Origin: Fibrobacteria bacterium
Lineage (GTDB): Bacteria; Fibrobacterota; Fibrobacteria; UBA11236
Length of the DNA: 55,670 nt
Direction of reading: 5' to 3'
Assembly (NCBI GenBank): GCA_017881725.1
Contig: JADGQO010000130.1
Location: forward strand, 1 to 55,670
Shown one piece after another: positions 6,386 through 15,683 of this stretch. A model generated the notes under the pieces. It searched no databases, was not told where the DNA came from, and worked only from the letters and a program-made list of their open reading frames with translations. The position numbers and the translations under genes were made by a program. Position 1 is the stretch's first letter, and every line of letters begins with the position of its first letter.

Positions 6386-8707
6386 ATGCAGCCGACGAGA
6401 GCAGGTGTTTTTTTGAAGGCCTACCTGCGCCTGGGCACGGAGGATTGCGCCGATTCCGGCCTGGCGAAAAACATCCTCTTGACCAACCAAATTTCCGCGG
6501 GCCTTGCGCTGGGTTGCCTGGCTTACGGGCTGATTCGTTGGATTGCCTTGAGCGAAGGGTTCCGCTGGGAAGGGCTGGCCTTCGCGGCGGCGTATGCCTC
6601 CTTGCCGTGGGTTAATGGATTGGGATGGAACCGCGCCTCACGCCTCTTGCTGATCGTATTGGCCAATCTGTCCATCGCCCTGGCGGCCTTATCCATCGGC
6701 AGCGGCGCCGGAATCCATTTGTTTTATCTACCGCTGGCTTGGATATCGCTGATGCTCTTCGCTTGGGAGGAGAAAGTCTCCATCGCCTTCGGAATGCTGC
6801 TCAGTTCCTCGCTTTTGTTGGTCATCGAATGTTTAGCGCCAATCGAAGGCTGGGAACGGCACCACGTTGCGGCGCCAAACCCCGCATGGCGGTTACTGGC
6901 ACTGCTGTCCGTGTTGGCATGCCAAATCCTGGTTGTGCTTTTCTTCCTTATCGTCAATCGCCGTACCGAATCGCGACTCATCCGGGCCGGCGCAGCGGCA
7001 ACGGCGGCGGATAAATCCAAAAGCCGTTTCCTAGCCAATATGAGCCACGAAATACGCACCCCGTTGAACGGGATCCTGGGTATGTCGACCTTGCTGATGA
7101 AGACCGGCCTGCGGATGGATCAGGAGGACTTGATCCAGATCATCCAGTCGACGGGACAAGAATTGATGGAAATTGCCGGTGAAATCCTGGACCTATCCAG
7201 AATTGAAGCCGGCAAAATGGACATCGAACGCTCTACCTTCGAAATTCGTCCCCTCCTTGAAGCTGTATCGCGGACGGCGCGCACGGAAGCACGGCAAAAA
7301 AGCCTCCAACTGGAAACGCACGTGGACGAACGCGTGCCTTCGTTTTTGGATGGCGATGCGTCCCGAATTCGACAGGTGCTGAATCAACTCCTGGGCAATG
7401 CCGTTAAATTCACGCAGCGGGGAACCGTCACATTAAAGGTACGGTACTTGGATGTTTCGCCGCCCTTCGAGTCACGGCCGCCCGGACAGGATTCCGATGA
7501 GCTCGCGGCAATCATTCCGAACCGGGAACCGGGAGTTGGGCCCGAATATTTGGTGGAATTCCAGGTCAGCGATACGGGGCCGGGAATCCAATCCCCGGAT
7601 CAGGAAAGAATTTTCATGCCCCCCGGCAAGGGCCTTGCTGGGGGCAAGGGGCTTGAGGACCTTCCCTCAGGATTGATTCACTTGGCTTCCGAAGCAGGAC
7701 GAGGCCAAGGTTCCGGCCTCGGACTTTACATCACCCGACATATCGTGGAAATGATGGGTGGCCGCATGTCCATCCGGTCCGGTCCGACCGGCAGTAACGT
7801 CTTCGTTTCAATTCCACTGAAGGCTGCGGCCTTACCAACCACCGTAACGCCGGCGGGACGTAGCTCGGATTCCGAAGCGCAGGCGGCCCGCGCCTTAAAT
7901 ATCCTCATCGTAGAGGATCATCCCCTGAATCAAAAGGTTCTGGCCGGATTCCTGGCTCAGTATAGTTTTCGCATCCATCCCGTTTACAGTGGCCGGGAGG
8001 CGCTTTCCTCATTGGGTAATACCCCCTTTCATCTGGTGTTCATGGATTGCCATATGCCCGGCATGGACGGGTATGAATGCACCCGGAAAATCCGCGCGTC
8101 GGGAATGCAACAACCGATTATCATCGGCGTTACGGCGGACGCGATGTCGGGCACTCGGGAACGCTGCCTCCAGGCGGGAATGGACGACGTCGTCACGAAG
8201 CCAATCCTGTCCTGGGATTTGGACCGTGTGCTCGCGAAGTGGACGGCATCTAAAGGGCCGGACTGGGTGAGGCCGGACCGGGTCCGGCTGGATCGGGTTG
8301 GGACGCCCGGACATGTTTCGGCCGGATCGGGTCCGGCCGGACCGGATCGGGATTCGGAATGGGTGGACATCCGTCATTTGCGGGAGATGGACGAATGGAT
8401 CCGCACCTACGATCCCGATTTTTGGAACCGCGCGATTCAACAATTCGAGGAGTCCCTCGAGCGACTCGCCGCATCCATCCGGCGCGAGGGGGATTCCGGC
8501 CAATACCGGGAAGCGCAAGAAGCCACGCACGCCTTGAAGGGGCTGTGCTTTATGCTGGGGCTCAAGCGCATGGGGGATGTTTGCAAAAACTTGGAGGCCA
8601 TTTTCACCCAAGCGGGAGCGCCGCGCTGGCAGGCGGAATTGGACGCGCTCCAAGGAATGGCGAATCCGTCATTGAGTGAATTGCGTTCACGGGTCGGAGG
8701 GGATTAA
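6386..8707 (+). CDS. Membrane hybrid histidine kinase (6TM-HisKA-HATPase-REC-HPt)
   Basis: This is a sensor kinase carrying a complete internal phosphorelay. In order: about six hydrophobic membrane segments (residues ~28-195); HisKA with NMSHEIRTPLNG (His221); an ATP-binding domain with N box (NQLLGNAVKFT), G1 (VSDTGPGI) and G2 (GSGLGLYI); a receiver domain with FMDCHMPGMDG (Asp554); a repetitive linker; and an HPt domain with EATHALKG (His715). The ATP lid holds a Gly-rich stretch (PGKGLAGGKGLEDL). The ATG at 6386 has a poor ribosome site; a TTG at 6413 with AGG upstream is an alternative. It abuts the next kinase gene, and both share a similar N-terminal membrane region (AKNILLTNQIS versus AKRIVLSNQIS), so the pair arose by duplication. 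No output regulator is adjacent. Confidence 0.92.
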   Translation: MQPTRAGVFLKAYLRLGTEDCADSGLAKNILLTNQISAGLALGCLAYGLIRWIALSEGFRWEGLAFAAAYASLPWVNGLGWNRASRLLLIVLANLSIALAALSIGSGAGIHLFYLPLAWISLMLFAWEEKVSIAFGMLLSSSLLLVIECLAPIEGWERHHVAAPNPAWRLLALLSVLACQILVVLFFLIVNRRTESRLIRAGAAATAADKSKSRFLANMSHEIRTPLNGILGMSTLLMKTGLRMDQEDLIQIIQSTGQELMEIAGEILDLSRIEAGKMDIERSTFEIRPLLEAVSRTARTEARQKSLQLETHVDERVPSFLDGDASRIRQVLNQLLGNAVKFTQRGTVTLKVRYLDVSPPFESRPPGQDSDELAAIIPNREPGVGPEYLVEFQVSDTGPGIQSPDQERIFMPPGKGLAGGKGLEDLPSGLIHLASEAGRGQGSGLGLYITRHIVEMMGGRMSIRSGPTGSNVFVSIPLKAAALPTTVTPAGRSSDSEAQAARALNILIVEDHPLNQKVLAGFLAQYSFRIHPVYSGREALSSLGNTPFHLVFMDCHMPGMDGYECTRKIRASGMQQPIIIGVTADAMSGTRERCLQAGMDDVVTKPILSWDLDRVLAKWTASKGPDWVRPDRVRLDRVGTPGHVSAGSGPAGPDRDSEWVDIRHLREMDEWIRTYDPDFWNRAIQQFEESLERLAASIRREGDSGQYREAQEATHALKGLCFMLGLKRMGDVCKNLEAIFTQAGAPRWQAELDALQGMANPSLSELRSRVGGD
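8256..8350 (+). repeat. 15-bp tandem repeat coding the REC-HPt linker
   Basis: Three 15-bp units start at 8256, 8271 and 8286 (GGCCGGACYGGGT-like), followed by degenerate copies to about 8350. They encode five-residue units, PDWVR-PDRVR-LDRVG, between the receiver and HPt domains. Such tracts can gain or lose units without breaking the frame. Confidence 0.75.
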
Positions 8708-10030
8708 ATGGTTTCTCCTTTAAACGGCCCGCTGCGCATCTTGAAAAATTTATCCTTATCGGGCGTCACGCCGGATATGGATGCCCGTCGGGCTAAGCGC
8801 ATCGTACTGAGCAACCAGATTTCCATTTCCATCGCCTTGCTCAACCTTCCCTACGTCATTCTCTATCAATGCCTGGGATCGGACATGATGGGATGGTTGG
8901 AAATCCCCCTAATGGTCGGCTATGCGTCCATCCACCGCTTCAACGCCTGGGGTTGGACATCCTTCTCCCGGTTGTTCCTGGTGGTGTTGGCCGATCTGGA
9001 TGTCACCATTTATAGCGTTTCCCTGGGCCGGGAAACCAGCATGCAATTATTGCTCCTCCTGGCATGTTGGACGCCGCTCGCGTTGTTCGACTGGTCCGAA
9101 AAAAAATCCATGATTTTTTCCATGGGTTTGAGCAGCGCGTTGCTCCTGGCTTGCGAAGTCTGGAGCCCCGCGCACGGGTTGATTTCCCCGCTGCAACCGG
9201 GGGCGGAAAGATTGTTGCATTTGATTACGATTAGCATGCTGGTCGCGGTGCAACTCCTTTTCGCCGTATATTTCCTGATGGCCAACCGCCGCAGCGAGCG
9301 CGCTTTGGAGTCTGCCGTGCAGGCTGCCGACAATGCCGATCGGGCCAAAAGCCGATTCCTCGCGCGCATTAACGGGGAAATCGCGGTCCCCCTGGCCGCC
9401 CTGCGATCGGCGGCGAAAATGTCGGCGCGCTCCGACGGAACCCCGGAACAAATGGAAATCATCCAGGATATCGAAACGTCGGCCGAAGACCTGTCCTTAT
9501 TGGTCGGGGAAATCCTCGATATGTCCCGCATCGACTCCGGGAAAATGCGGTTGCATATTTCTTCGGACATTGAGGTTCTCCCGCTGATCAACGGTTTACT
9601 CCGTCCCTTCGAGATCGACGCGGCGAATAAGGGGATACGGTTTCGCCTGGAAACGGCGCCGGATTTTCAGGCGACGGCGCGCGGCGACGCCACGCGATTG
9701 AAACAAGTCTTGCGCAACCTGATCAACAACGCCATCAAGTTCACGGAAAAGGGAGAGGTCACTTTGAAGTTACGCAGGGGCGAGCCCGGGATGCTCCTCT
9801 TCGAGGTGGAGGATACCGGCGCCGGGATTGGGGATCAGGACACCGATCGGATTTTCGAACCCTTCTACCAAGGCGATCACGCGGAGTCGCGGCGGCACCG
9901 GGGCACGGGATTGGGCCTGTATATTTCCCGGGAACTGGTGGAGCTGATGGGCGGACGCATCGGATTCCGCGCCCGACCCGACCAAGGAACGGTTTTCCAC
10001 TTTACCGTCCCAAGCGCCGACGCGCGCTGA
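8708..10030 (+). CDS. Histidine-kinase paralog lacking the phospho-acceptor His
   Basis: The 440-aa product resembles the N-terminal two thirds of the preceding kinase: six membrane segments, a dimerization region and an ATP-binding domain. The H box is altered. Where the upstream kinase has NMSHEIRTPLNG, this one has RINGEIAVPLAA, so the His is replaced by Gly223 and the conserved Arg-Thr by Ala-Val. The catalytic domain looks intact: NLINNAIKFTEKG (N box), VEDTGAGIG (G1), FEPFYQGD and GTGLGLYIS (G2). There is no receiver or HPt. The ATG immediately follows the TAA of the upstream gene. It may be an allosteric partner or a trans-kinase for the neighbour. It could also be a decaying copy, but the frame is clean throughout. 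Confidence 0.9.
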   Translation: MVSPLNGPLRILKNLSLSGVTPDMDARRAKRIVLSNQISISIALLNLPYVILYQCLGSDMMGWLEIPLMVGYASIHRFNAWGWTSFSRLFLVVLADLDVTIYSVSLGRETSMQLLLLLACWTPLALFDWSEKKSMIFSMGLSSALLLACEVWSPAHGLISPLQPGAERLLHLITISMLVAVQLLFAVYFLMANRRSERALESAVQAADNADRAKSRFLARINGEIAVPLAALRSAAKMSARSDGTPEQMEIIQDIETSAEDLSLLVGEILDMSRIDSGKMRLHISSDIEVLPLINGLLRPFEIDAANKGIRFRLETAPDFQATARGDATRLKQVLRNLINNAIKFTEKGEVTLKLRRGEPGMLLFEVEDTGAGIGDQDTDRIFEPFYQGDHAESRRHRGTGLGLYISRELVELMGGRIGFRARPDQGTVFHFTVPSADAR

Positions 10031-10075
10031 ATTTCCGTTGCTGAAAATAAAGGGTACCTCTAAATTTGCGGTCCG

Positions 10076-10090
10076 AGGGGAGCGTCCCCT
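10076..10090. other. Small hairpin between convergent genes
   Basis: AGGGGA, loop GCG, TCCCCT in the gap between the kinase (+) and tyrS (-). It has no T-tract, so a terminator role on either strand is only possible. Confidence 0.3.
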
Positions 10091-10111
10091 GGATAGGGCT
10101 TCCGGCTCCTC

Positions 10112-11305
10112 TCAGGCGGCCGTGACCTTGACGAAATTCCGTTTGCCGCAACGGAGCACGTGCCGGCCGGAAATCCGGACTTGGGCCTTGGGATCGGTGA
10201 CCTTGGCCTCGTCGAAACTGACCCCGCCGTTTTCGATCAAACGCCGCGCTTCTCCATTGCTTTTGGCCAACCCGGCCTTGACGATTAACTCCGGCAACCA
10301 AATTTCTCCGGCGGTAACCCGCAATTCCGCCATGTCTTCGGGCAAGGCTTCGCCAGCGTGGATTTTCTTCTCCTGCTGCGCGGCCTTGTCCGCCGCTTCC
10401 GCGCCATGATATTGGGTGACGATGATGCGGGCCAGTTCTTCTTTCGGCACATTGGGATTGAGCTTTCCGGAAGCCACGTCGGACATCTTCGCTGCGACGT
10501 CTTCCAAGGGAACGTCGGTGAGCAGTTGGAAATAACTCTCCACCAGGGCATCGGACAACGAATAAAGTTTATGGTACATGGCCTGCGGCGGCTCGTTGAC
10601 GCCGATATAATTGCCCAGGCTCTTGCTCATTTTTTCTTTGCCGTCCGTCCCCAGCAATATCGGCATGAACAGGCCCACCTGCGGCTCTTTACCCAGGCTG
10701 CGCTGCAATTCGCGGCCACGCAGGACGTTGAATTTCTGATCCATGCCGCCTAACTCCACGTCGGCGTCGATCATGACCGAATCATATGCTTGCATCATGG
10801 GATAGAGGAATTCATGCAGGCTGATGGGCTGCCCGGCGCGGTAGCGTTTTTGGAAATCATCCCGTTCCAGCATTTGCGCCACGGTGATTTGGGACATGAG
10901 TTTGGTGGTTTCCGTGAAGGACAATTTGCCGAACCATTCACCGTTATAGACGACGCGCGTTTTGGCCGGATCCACGATTTTGAAAAATTGCTGCTTGTAG
11001 GTTTCCGCGTTGGCCAGGACTTCCGAATGCGAAAGGATGGGACGAGTCTTATTTTTGCCGGAGGGATCGCCCACGGTCGCGGTATAATCGCCCACGATCA
11101 AAATCACATTGTGACCCAAATCCTGGAACTGGCGAAGCTTGCGCATCACGACGGTAAATCCCAGGTGGATGTCCGGCGCGGTGGGATCGACGCCGAGCTT
11201 GATGTTGAGCGGCGCTCCCTTGGCGAGCTTGCGGCGCAAATCGTCTTCCTCTATGATTTCCAGAACGCCCCGTTTGATGAGCGTCCAGGCTGCTTGATCG
11301 GCCAT
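10112..11305 (-). CDS. tyrS: Tyrosyl-tRNA synthetase
   Basis: It charges tRNA-Tyr using ATP. The class I signature HIGH appears as HLGF in DPTAPDIHLGFTVVMRKL, and KMSKS is present exactly. The DAELGGMDQKFN-type Tyr/ATP pocket reads VELGGMDQKFNVLRGRE. The C-terminal ~65 residues form an S4-like RNA-binding domain (EARRLIENGGVSFDEAKV). The start at 11305 (MADQAAW) is chosen for its GGAGG five bases upstream, in preference to an in-frame start at 11323. At 397 aa the length is normal. It is divergent from hemJ with only 47 bp between the start codons. Confidence 0.97.
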   Translation of the reverse strand: MADQAAWTLIKRGVLEIIEEDDLRRKLAKGAPLNIKLGVDPTAPDIHLGFTVVMRKLRQFQDLGHNVILIVGDYTATVGDPSGKNKTRPILSHSEVLANAETYKQQFFKIVDPAKTRVVYNGEWFGKLSFTETTKLMSQITVAQMLERDDFQKRYRAGQPISLHEFLYPMMQAYDSVMIDADVELGGMDQKFNVLRGRELQRSLGKEPQVGLFMPILLGTDGKEKMSKSLGNYIGVNEPPQAMYHKLYSLSDALVESYFQLLTDVPLEDVAAKMSDVASGKLNPNVPKEELARIIVTQYHGAEAADKAAQQEKKIHAGEALPEDMAELRVTAGEIWLPELIVKAGLAKSNGEARRLIENGGVSFDEAKVTDPKAQVRISGRHVLRCGKRNFVKVTAA

Positions 11306-11352
11306 CGGCACCTCCGGCGTCAAATGTAAAAAAAGGTACCTTTGGGATCCTT

Positions 11353-11889
11353 ATGGGCGCTTATCTCTATCTCAAGGCATTGCATATCATTTCCGTGGTC
11401 AGCTGGTTCGCCGGACTGCTCTACATCGTGAGGCTTTACATTTACCATGTCGAAGCGGAATCCAAGCCCGCAGCCGAACGGGACGTTCTCAAGGCGCAGT
11501 TCATCATCATGGAAAGAATGCTGTGGTACGCCATCACCTGGCCGGCCATGATCGCCACGGTTGGTTTCGGAACCGCCTTGCTGGTCCTGACCCAAGCGTA
11601 TCTGCAACCCTGGTTCATGTTCAAAGCGGTATTCTTGTGCCTGTTGCTCGGCTACCACTTGGCCTGTGGAGGCATTCGCCGGGACTTGGCTGCCGATCAA
11701 TGCAGGCTGACTTCGGTGCAATTGCGGATCTGGAACGAGGTGGCCACCTTGCTCATGTTCATCATCATTTTCACCGCCGTGCTCAAAAGCCCCTTGGCAG
11801 CCGGCAAAGCCATGATCGGCGTGGCGGCATTCGCCGCGGCATTAGTGATAGGATTGACGATAGCGCGCAAACGGCGCGTCAGGAAATAG
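11353..11889 (+). CDS. hemJ: HemJ-type protoporphyrinogen IX oxidase (UPF0093)
   Basis: HemJ oxidizes protoporphyrinogen IX to protoporphyrin IX in heme synthesis. The 178-aa protein has four to five membrane helices and begins with the family hallmark LKALHIISVVSWFAGLLYIV, containing the conserved membrane His, followed by RLYIYHVEA. A later FMFKAVFLCLLLGYHLA matches the conserved central Lys/His helix. GGATCC precedes the ATG. A 12-bp palindrome (11332-11343) lies in the short divergent promoter region shared with tyrS. No other heme genes are in view. Confidence 0.88.
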   Translation: MGAYLYLKALHIISVVSWFAGLLYIVRLYIYHVEAESKPAAERDVLKAQFIIMERMLWYAITWPAMIATVGFGTALLVLTQAYLQPWFMFKAVFLCLLLGYHLACGGIRRDLAADQCRLTSVQLRIWNEVATLLMFIIIFTAVLKSPLAAGKAMIGVAAFAAALVIGLTIARKRRVRK

Positions 11890-11941
11890 CCTCGGTTGAT
11901 ACTTATCGGGCGGTAATTCGCGGCCGAACTCGGGAGACGGA

Positions 11942-13468
11942 ATGGAAAAATTCCTCATCGCGTTGGATCAAGGCACCACCAGTTGCCGGAGCGTGTTGTT
12001 CGGGGCCGACCTGGAAAAAATCGACCAGGAACAAAAGGAATTCACCCAGTACTTTCCGAAACCCGGATGGGTCGAACACGACGCCGAGGAAATCTGGGCC
12101 TGCCAGTCCGCGACCCTGAGCGCGCTCCTGGCGCGCAACCACCTCAAGCCTGAACAAGTGGCCGCCATCGGGATCACGAATCAACGCGAAACCGTGGTGG
12201 CTTGGGATAAACAAACGGGGAAACCCTTGGCCCGCGCCATCGTCTGGCAAGATCGGCGCACCGCCGAATATTGCCGGGACTTGCGCAAGCGCGGCCGCGA
12301 GGCGATGGTACGCCGTAAAACCGGGCTGGTCCTCGATCCCTATTTTTCGGCGACCAAAATGCGTTGGCTGCTCAAACACGACCCAGCCGTGAAATCCGCC
12401 GCCCGGAGTGGGCGACTCGCCTTCGGAACCATCGACAGTTGGCTCATTTATAAAATGACGGAGGGTAACCGGCATGTTACTGAGGTCAGCAACGCGGCGC
12501 GGACCATGCTGATGGGTGTCCGGGCGTGCGCCTGGGACCCGGCGCTGGTGAAGATGTTCGGCGTGCCGCGCGCGGCGCTTCCAGAAATCCTCGCTTCCGA
12601 CTCCCTGTTTGGAACTGCGGATTTTCCCGGCCTGCAGGGCGTCGCCATCCATGGGGTGGCGGGCGACCAGCAAGCCTCGCTGTTCGGGCATCGCTGCTTC
12701 CGGCCCGGCAGCCAGAAAAACACCTATGGCACCGGTTGCTTCATGTTACGCAATATCGGCGGGAAATATATCGCCCCGCCCAAAGGCCTGTTGGGAACGG
12801 TAGCCTGGACGATACGGGGACGCACGGAATACGCCCACGAAGGCGCGGTGCTGGTCGGCGGCGCGGCCATCCAATTCCTGCGCGACGGTTTGAAACTCAT
12901 TGATTCCGCGCCGGAGTCGGAGGCCTTGGCGGAATCGTTGGATGGCAACGATGGCGTCTATTTCGTGCCGGCCTTCGCGGGCCTGGGGACGCCCCATTGG
13001 GACGCCGAAGCGCGCGGGCTTTTGATCGGCCTTACCCGCGGAACAACTCGCGCCCATGTGGTGCGGGCGGCCCTGGAATCCATCGCGTATCAAAGCCAGG
13101 ATTTGTGCCTAGCATTCGACGGCGGATCGGCATCGCGCAGAACCCGAAACGCCCGGCCCGCAAAGCGATCCATTAGCATCAAAACCCTCAGCGTGGACGG
13201 CGGCGCAAGCCGCAATTCCTTCCTGATGCAATTCCAAGCCGATATCCTCGGCGCCGAAGTGCGCGTCAACGAAAGCACGGAGATCACGGCTCTGGGCGTC
13301 GCCATGATTGCCGCCTTGGGATGCGGGCTCATCAAGGAAAAGAAGGATTTGCTGCGTTTGAAAATCCCCCTACGCGTCTTCAAGCCGAAAATGGCCGCGG
13401 CGCGACGCCGGGAATTAATCCGCCGCTGGAACCGAGCCGTGGAACGCGCAAAGGGCTGGAATGCCTAG
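11942..13468 (+). CDS. glpK: Glycerol kinase
   Basis: GlpK phosphorylates glycerol to glycerol-3-phosphate. The 508-aa product has the FGGY-family ATPase start (LIALDQGTTSCRSVLF), the GITNQRET and VWQDRRT motifs, the C-terminal domain AGDQQASLFG with NTYGTGCFML, and GLGTPHWDAEARG. Just before the conserved VDGGASRNSFLMQFQADIL there is a short basic insertion (about 13 residues, around RRTRNARPAKRS) relative to the usual enzyme. The ATG at 11942 follows GGGAGACGGA. No glpF or glpD is nearby. A glycosyltransferase gene follows at once. Confidence 0.95.
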   Translation: MEKFLIALDQGTTSCRSVLFGADLEKIDQEQKEFTQYFPKPGWVEHDAEEIWACQSATLSALLARNHLKPEQVAAIGITNQRETVVAWDKQTGKPLARAIVWQDRRTAEYCRDLRKRGREAMVRRKTGLVLDPYFSATKMRWLLKHDPAVKSAARSGRLAFGTIDSWLIYKMTEGNRHVTEVSNAARTMLMGVRACAWDPALVKMFGVPRAALPEILASDSLFGTADFPGLQGVAIHGVAGDQQASLFGHRCFRPGSQKNTYGTGCFMLRNIGGKYIAPPKGLLGTVAWTIRGRTEYAHEGAVLVGGAAIQFLRDGLKLIDSAPESEALAESLDGNDGVYFVPAFAGLGTPHWDAEARGLLIGLTRGTTRAHVVRAALESIAYQSQDLCLAFDGGSASRRTRNARPAKRSISIKTLSVDGGASRNSFLMQFQADILGAEVRVNESTEITALGVAMIAALGCGLIKEKKDLLRLKIPLRVFKPKMAAARRRELIRRWNRAVERAKGWNA

Positions 13469-13484
13469 GTCCGGGGAGAATGGG

Positions 13485-14501
13485 ATGGATCTGCAAGCGA
13501 CCGGACCTGCAAAATGGCTGATGGTGTTGCCGCCGGAAGGCGCGGCGCGCCAGGTGGGAGAAATGGCTTGGGACGCCCTATGCGGGCTTTTGCCGCCGGA
13601 ACGCCGCAAGCTCTTCGATATCAAGCCCTACCTCGACGGCTTCGATAAATTACTCAAGAACCCCACGGACGACATGGTCGTGGATCTGGCCAACCAATCC
13701 CTGGTGGTGCAATGCCTCGACTTCCAGGCCACGCATTTACTGGTTTTGGCCTTGGCCCCTATCACGGCCTTTACCGTCGGATTGTTGCGACGGAACGGGG
13801 TAATCACGGCGCATTGGTTTTACGAAGATTTCCGCCAGGCCAAATATTGGAGCGCCGTGGTCCCGGCCTATCAGCATTTCCTGGCCATCCAACGAGGCCC
13901 CGTGGAGGAAGCCTGCCGCGTGGCGGGAACACGCTTTCATTACCTTCCCACCGCAGCCATGCTGCCGCCACGCGCCTCCGTGCGGCCCTGGAGGGAAAGG
14001 CCGGACGGCATCGCGTTTATCGGATTTCCCAGCGCCTACCGCGTGGAAGTTTTGGAGGCCATCGTCCGGGAGGGTTTGCCCTTACGCATTGCCGGGGCCG
14101 GCTGGGAAAAATATCGGGGGCCGTTGGAATCATTCTTGACCGGTAAGGGCTGGTTCGGCGCCGAGGAGGCCGGTAAATTACTCGATGGGGCGCGCATCGG
14201 TTTGCATGTGCCCGCCGAAGATCCCCGCGCGGACAGGGGTAATAGCCATGTCAGTCCCAGGCTTTACGACATCCTAGCGTCGGGATGCTATTTGCTGAGC
14301 GAAGAAGCTCCGTTGATCCGGGAATCACTGGGCCCTTGCGAGTTCCGCGAATTCCGTGGGCCGGCCGAAGCTGTGCGGGCGGCGAAAGCGCTGCTCACCG
14401 AAGGCGTTTCCGAAAGCGCCCTGGCGTCCAACCGCGCCCACGCCCTGGCGGAGCACACTTTCACCCGGAGGATGCGCGACATTATGGATCGCATCGGATA
14501 A
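13485..14501 (+). CDS. CgeB-like glycosyltransferase (GT-B fold)
   Basis: The 338-aa protein resembles the CgeB/YkvP type of glycosyltransferase. The N-terminal half has a Rossmann-like acceptor domain (TAHWFYEDFRQAKYW). The C-terminal half has the nucleotide-sugar-binding pattern ending SPRLYDILASGCYLLSEEAPL, with the conserved Arg and Glu/Asp positions of the Glyco_trans_1_2 family. The start at 13485 is preferred because GGGGAG lies seven bases upstream; an ATG at 13461 overlapping the glpK stop is the alternative. It converges on trxB with a three-base gap. The donor and acceptor sugars cannot be told. Confidence 0.75.
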   Translation: MDLQATGPAKWLMVLPPEGAARQVGEMAWDALCGLLPPERRKLFDIKPYLDGFDKLLKNPTDDMVVDLANQSLVVQCLDFQATHLLVLALAPITAFTVGLLRRNGVITAHWFYEDFRQAKYWSAVVPAYQHFLAIQRGPVEEACRVAGTRFHYLPTAAMLPPRASVRPWRERPDGIAFIGFPSAYRVEVLEAIVREGLPLRIAGAGWEKYRGPLESFLTGKGWFGAEEAGKLLDGARIGLHVPAEDPRADRGNSHVSPRLYDILASGCYLLSEEAPLIRESLGPCEFREFRGPAEAVRAAKALLTEGVSESALASNRAHALAEHTFTRRMRDIMDRIG

Positions 14502-14504
14502 TTT

Positions 14505-15452
14505 TCAGACGTGCGAAGGCTCTTCACTTTGTAGGAAATTCTCTGCGTCCAAAGCCGCCATGCAGCCCGTCCCGGCGGAAGTCACGGCCTGGCGATAACG
14601 CTTGTCCTGCACGTCGCCGGCGGCAAAAACCCCCTGAACGCTGGTACGCGTGCTGCCGAGTTCGGTCAGGATATATCCAGATTCGTCCGTTTTGATTTGA
14701 CCTTCCAGAAAAGCTGTGTTGGGCGTATGCCCGATGGCGTAAAAGAGCCCCTTCGCGTCCAAAAGGTACTCCTTGCCGGTTTTCACGTTTTGCAATTTCA
14801 CCTGCTCCAGGCTGTCCTTGCCGACCGCATCCAAAAGCACGGTATCCCAAACGATTTCCAGTTTCGCGTTATGCAGCGCCCGCTCTTGCATGGCCATGCT
14901 GGCCCGCAAATGATCGCGGCGATGCACGAGGAAAACCTTGGAGCCGAACTTGGTCAAATGGGTGGCTTCTTCCACGGCCGTATCCCCTCCGCCGATTACG
15001 ACCAGCGGTTGGTTCCGGAAAGTCGGCAGGGCGCCGTCACACACCGCGCAGGCGGATATCCCGCGTTGCCACAGCTCCTCTTCGCCCGGAACGTGCATGC
15101 GCTTGGCCGTCGCGCCGGTGGCGATAATCAGGGTCTTGGCTTCCACCATGCCGTCGTCGGTGAATACCTGGAAAGGCCGGCGTCTTAAATCCACCTTGTT
15201 CACGGTCTCGGTGCTGATTCTGGTTCCGCAATGGATGCTTTGCTCGCGCATCCGGTTCATCAGCTCGGTGCCGTTGATGCTCGTGAACCCGGGAAAGTTT
15301 TCGATCTCGGTAGTCGTGGTCAATTGTCCGCCTGCAGCCACGCCTCCGGCCATGAAGCCTTCGAACATAAGCGGATTCATGTTGGCCCGGGCCGCGTATA
15401 TCGCCGCCGTATGCCCGGCAGGGCCTGATCCGATGATCACCACGTTTTCCAT
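14505..15452 (-). CDS. trxB: Thioredoxin reductase
   Basis: This FAD/NADPH enzyme reduces thioredoxin. The 315-aa product has the FAD-binding GSGPAG near the N-terminus ([20 protein letters not shown]), the redox-active CAVCDG, an NADPH-binding [10 protein letters not shown] with the HRRDHLRAS motif, and the C-terminal FAD motif [10 protein letters not shown]. The start at 15452 has AAGGAG upstream; 13 further codons are open but are not part of the family. The length is standard. Confidence 0.97.
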   Translation of the reverse strand: MENVVIIGSGPAGHTAAIYAARANMNPLMFEGFMAGGVAAGGQLTTTTEIENFPGFTSINGTELMNRMREQSIHCGTRISTETVNKVDLRRRPFQVFTDDGMVEAKTLIIATGATAKRMHVPGEEELWQRGISACAVCDGALPTFRNQPLVVIGGGDTAVEEATHLTKFGSKVFLVHRRDHLRASMAMQERALHNAKLEIVWDTVLLDAVGKDSLEQVKLQNVKTGKEYLLDAKGLFYAIGHTPNTAFLEGQIKTDESGYILTELGSTRTSVQGVFAAGDVQDKRYRQAVTSAGTGCMAALDAENFLQSEEPSHV

Positions 15453-15683
15453 TGCGCGCTTCTCCTTATTTGGACTGAAACTATAAATCACCCGGCAATC
15501 CGCACAAGCTCGGCCGGCCCTATTTTCGGGGAATCGGCGCGATTCGAGCGGGTTCGCATTTTTGAACCAATATTTCCGTACTCAAAAGTGACCACGGGGA
15601 GCAAGATTTCCGCTTCGGCAATGAGGGGATGAATTTGGAAAATCGATTTTCAGCCAGATTGGCATGGGCTATCGGAAAAAAAA

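Noticed and set aside
11332-11343. AAAGGTACCTTT palindrome between tyrS and hemJ
   Set aside because: A 12-bp palindrome is short enough to occur by chance and no second copy was seen.
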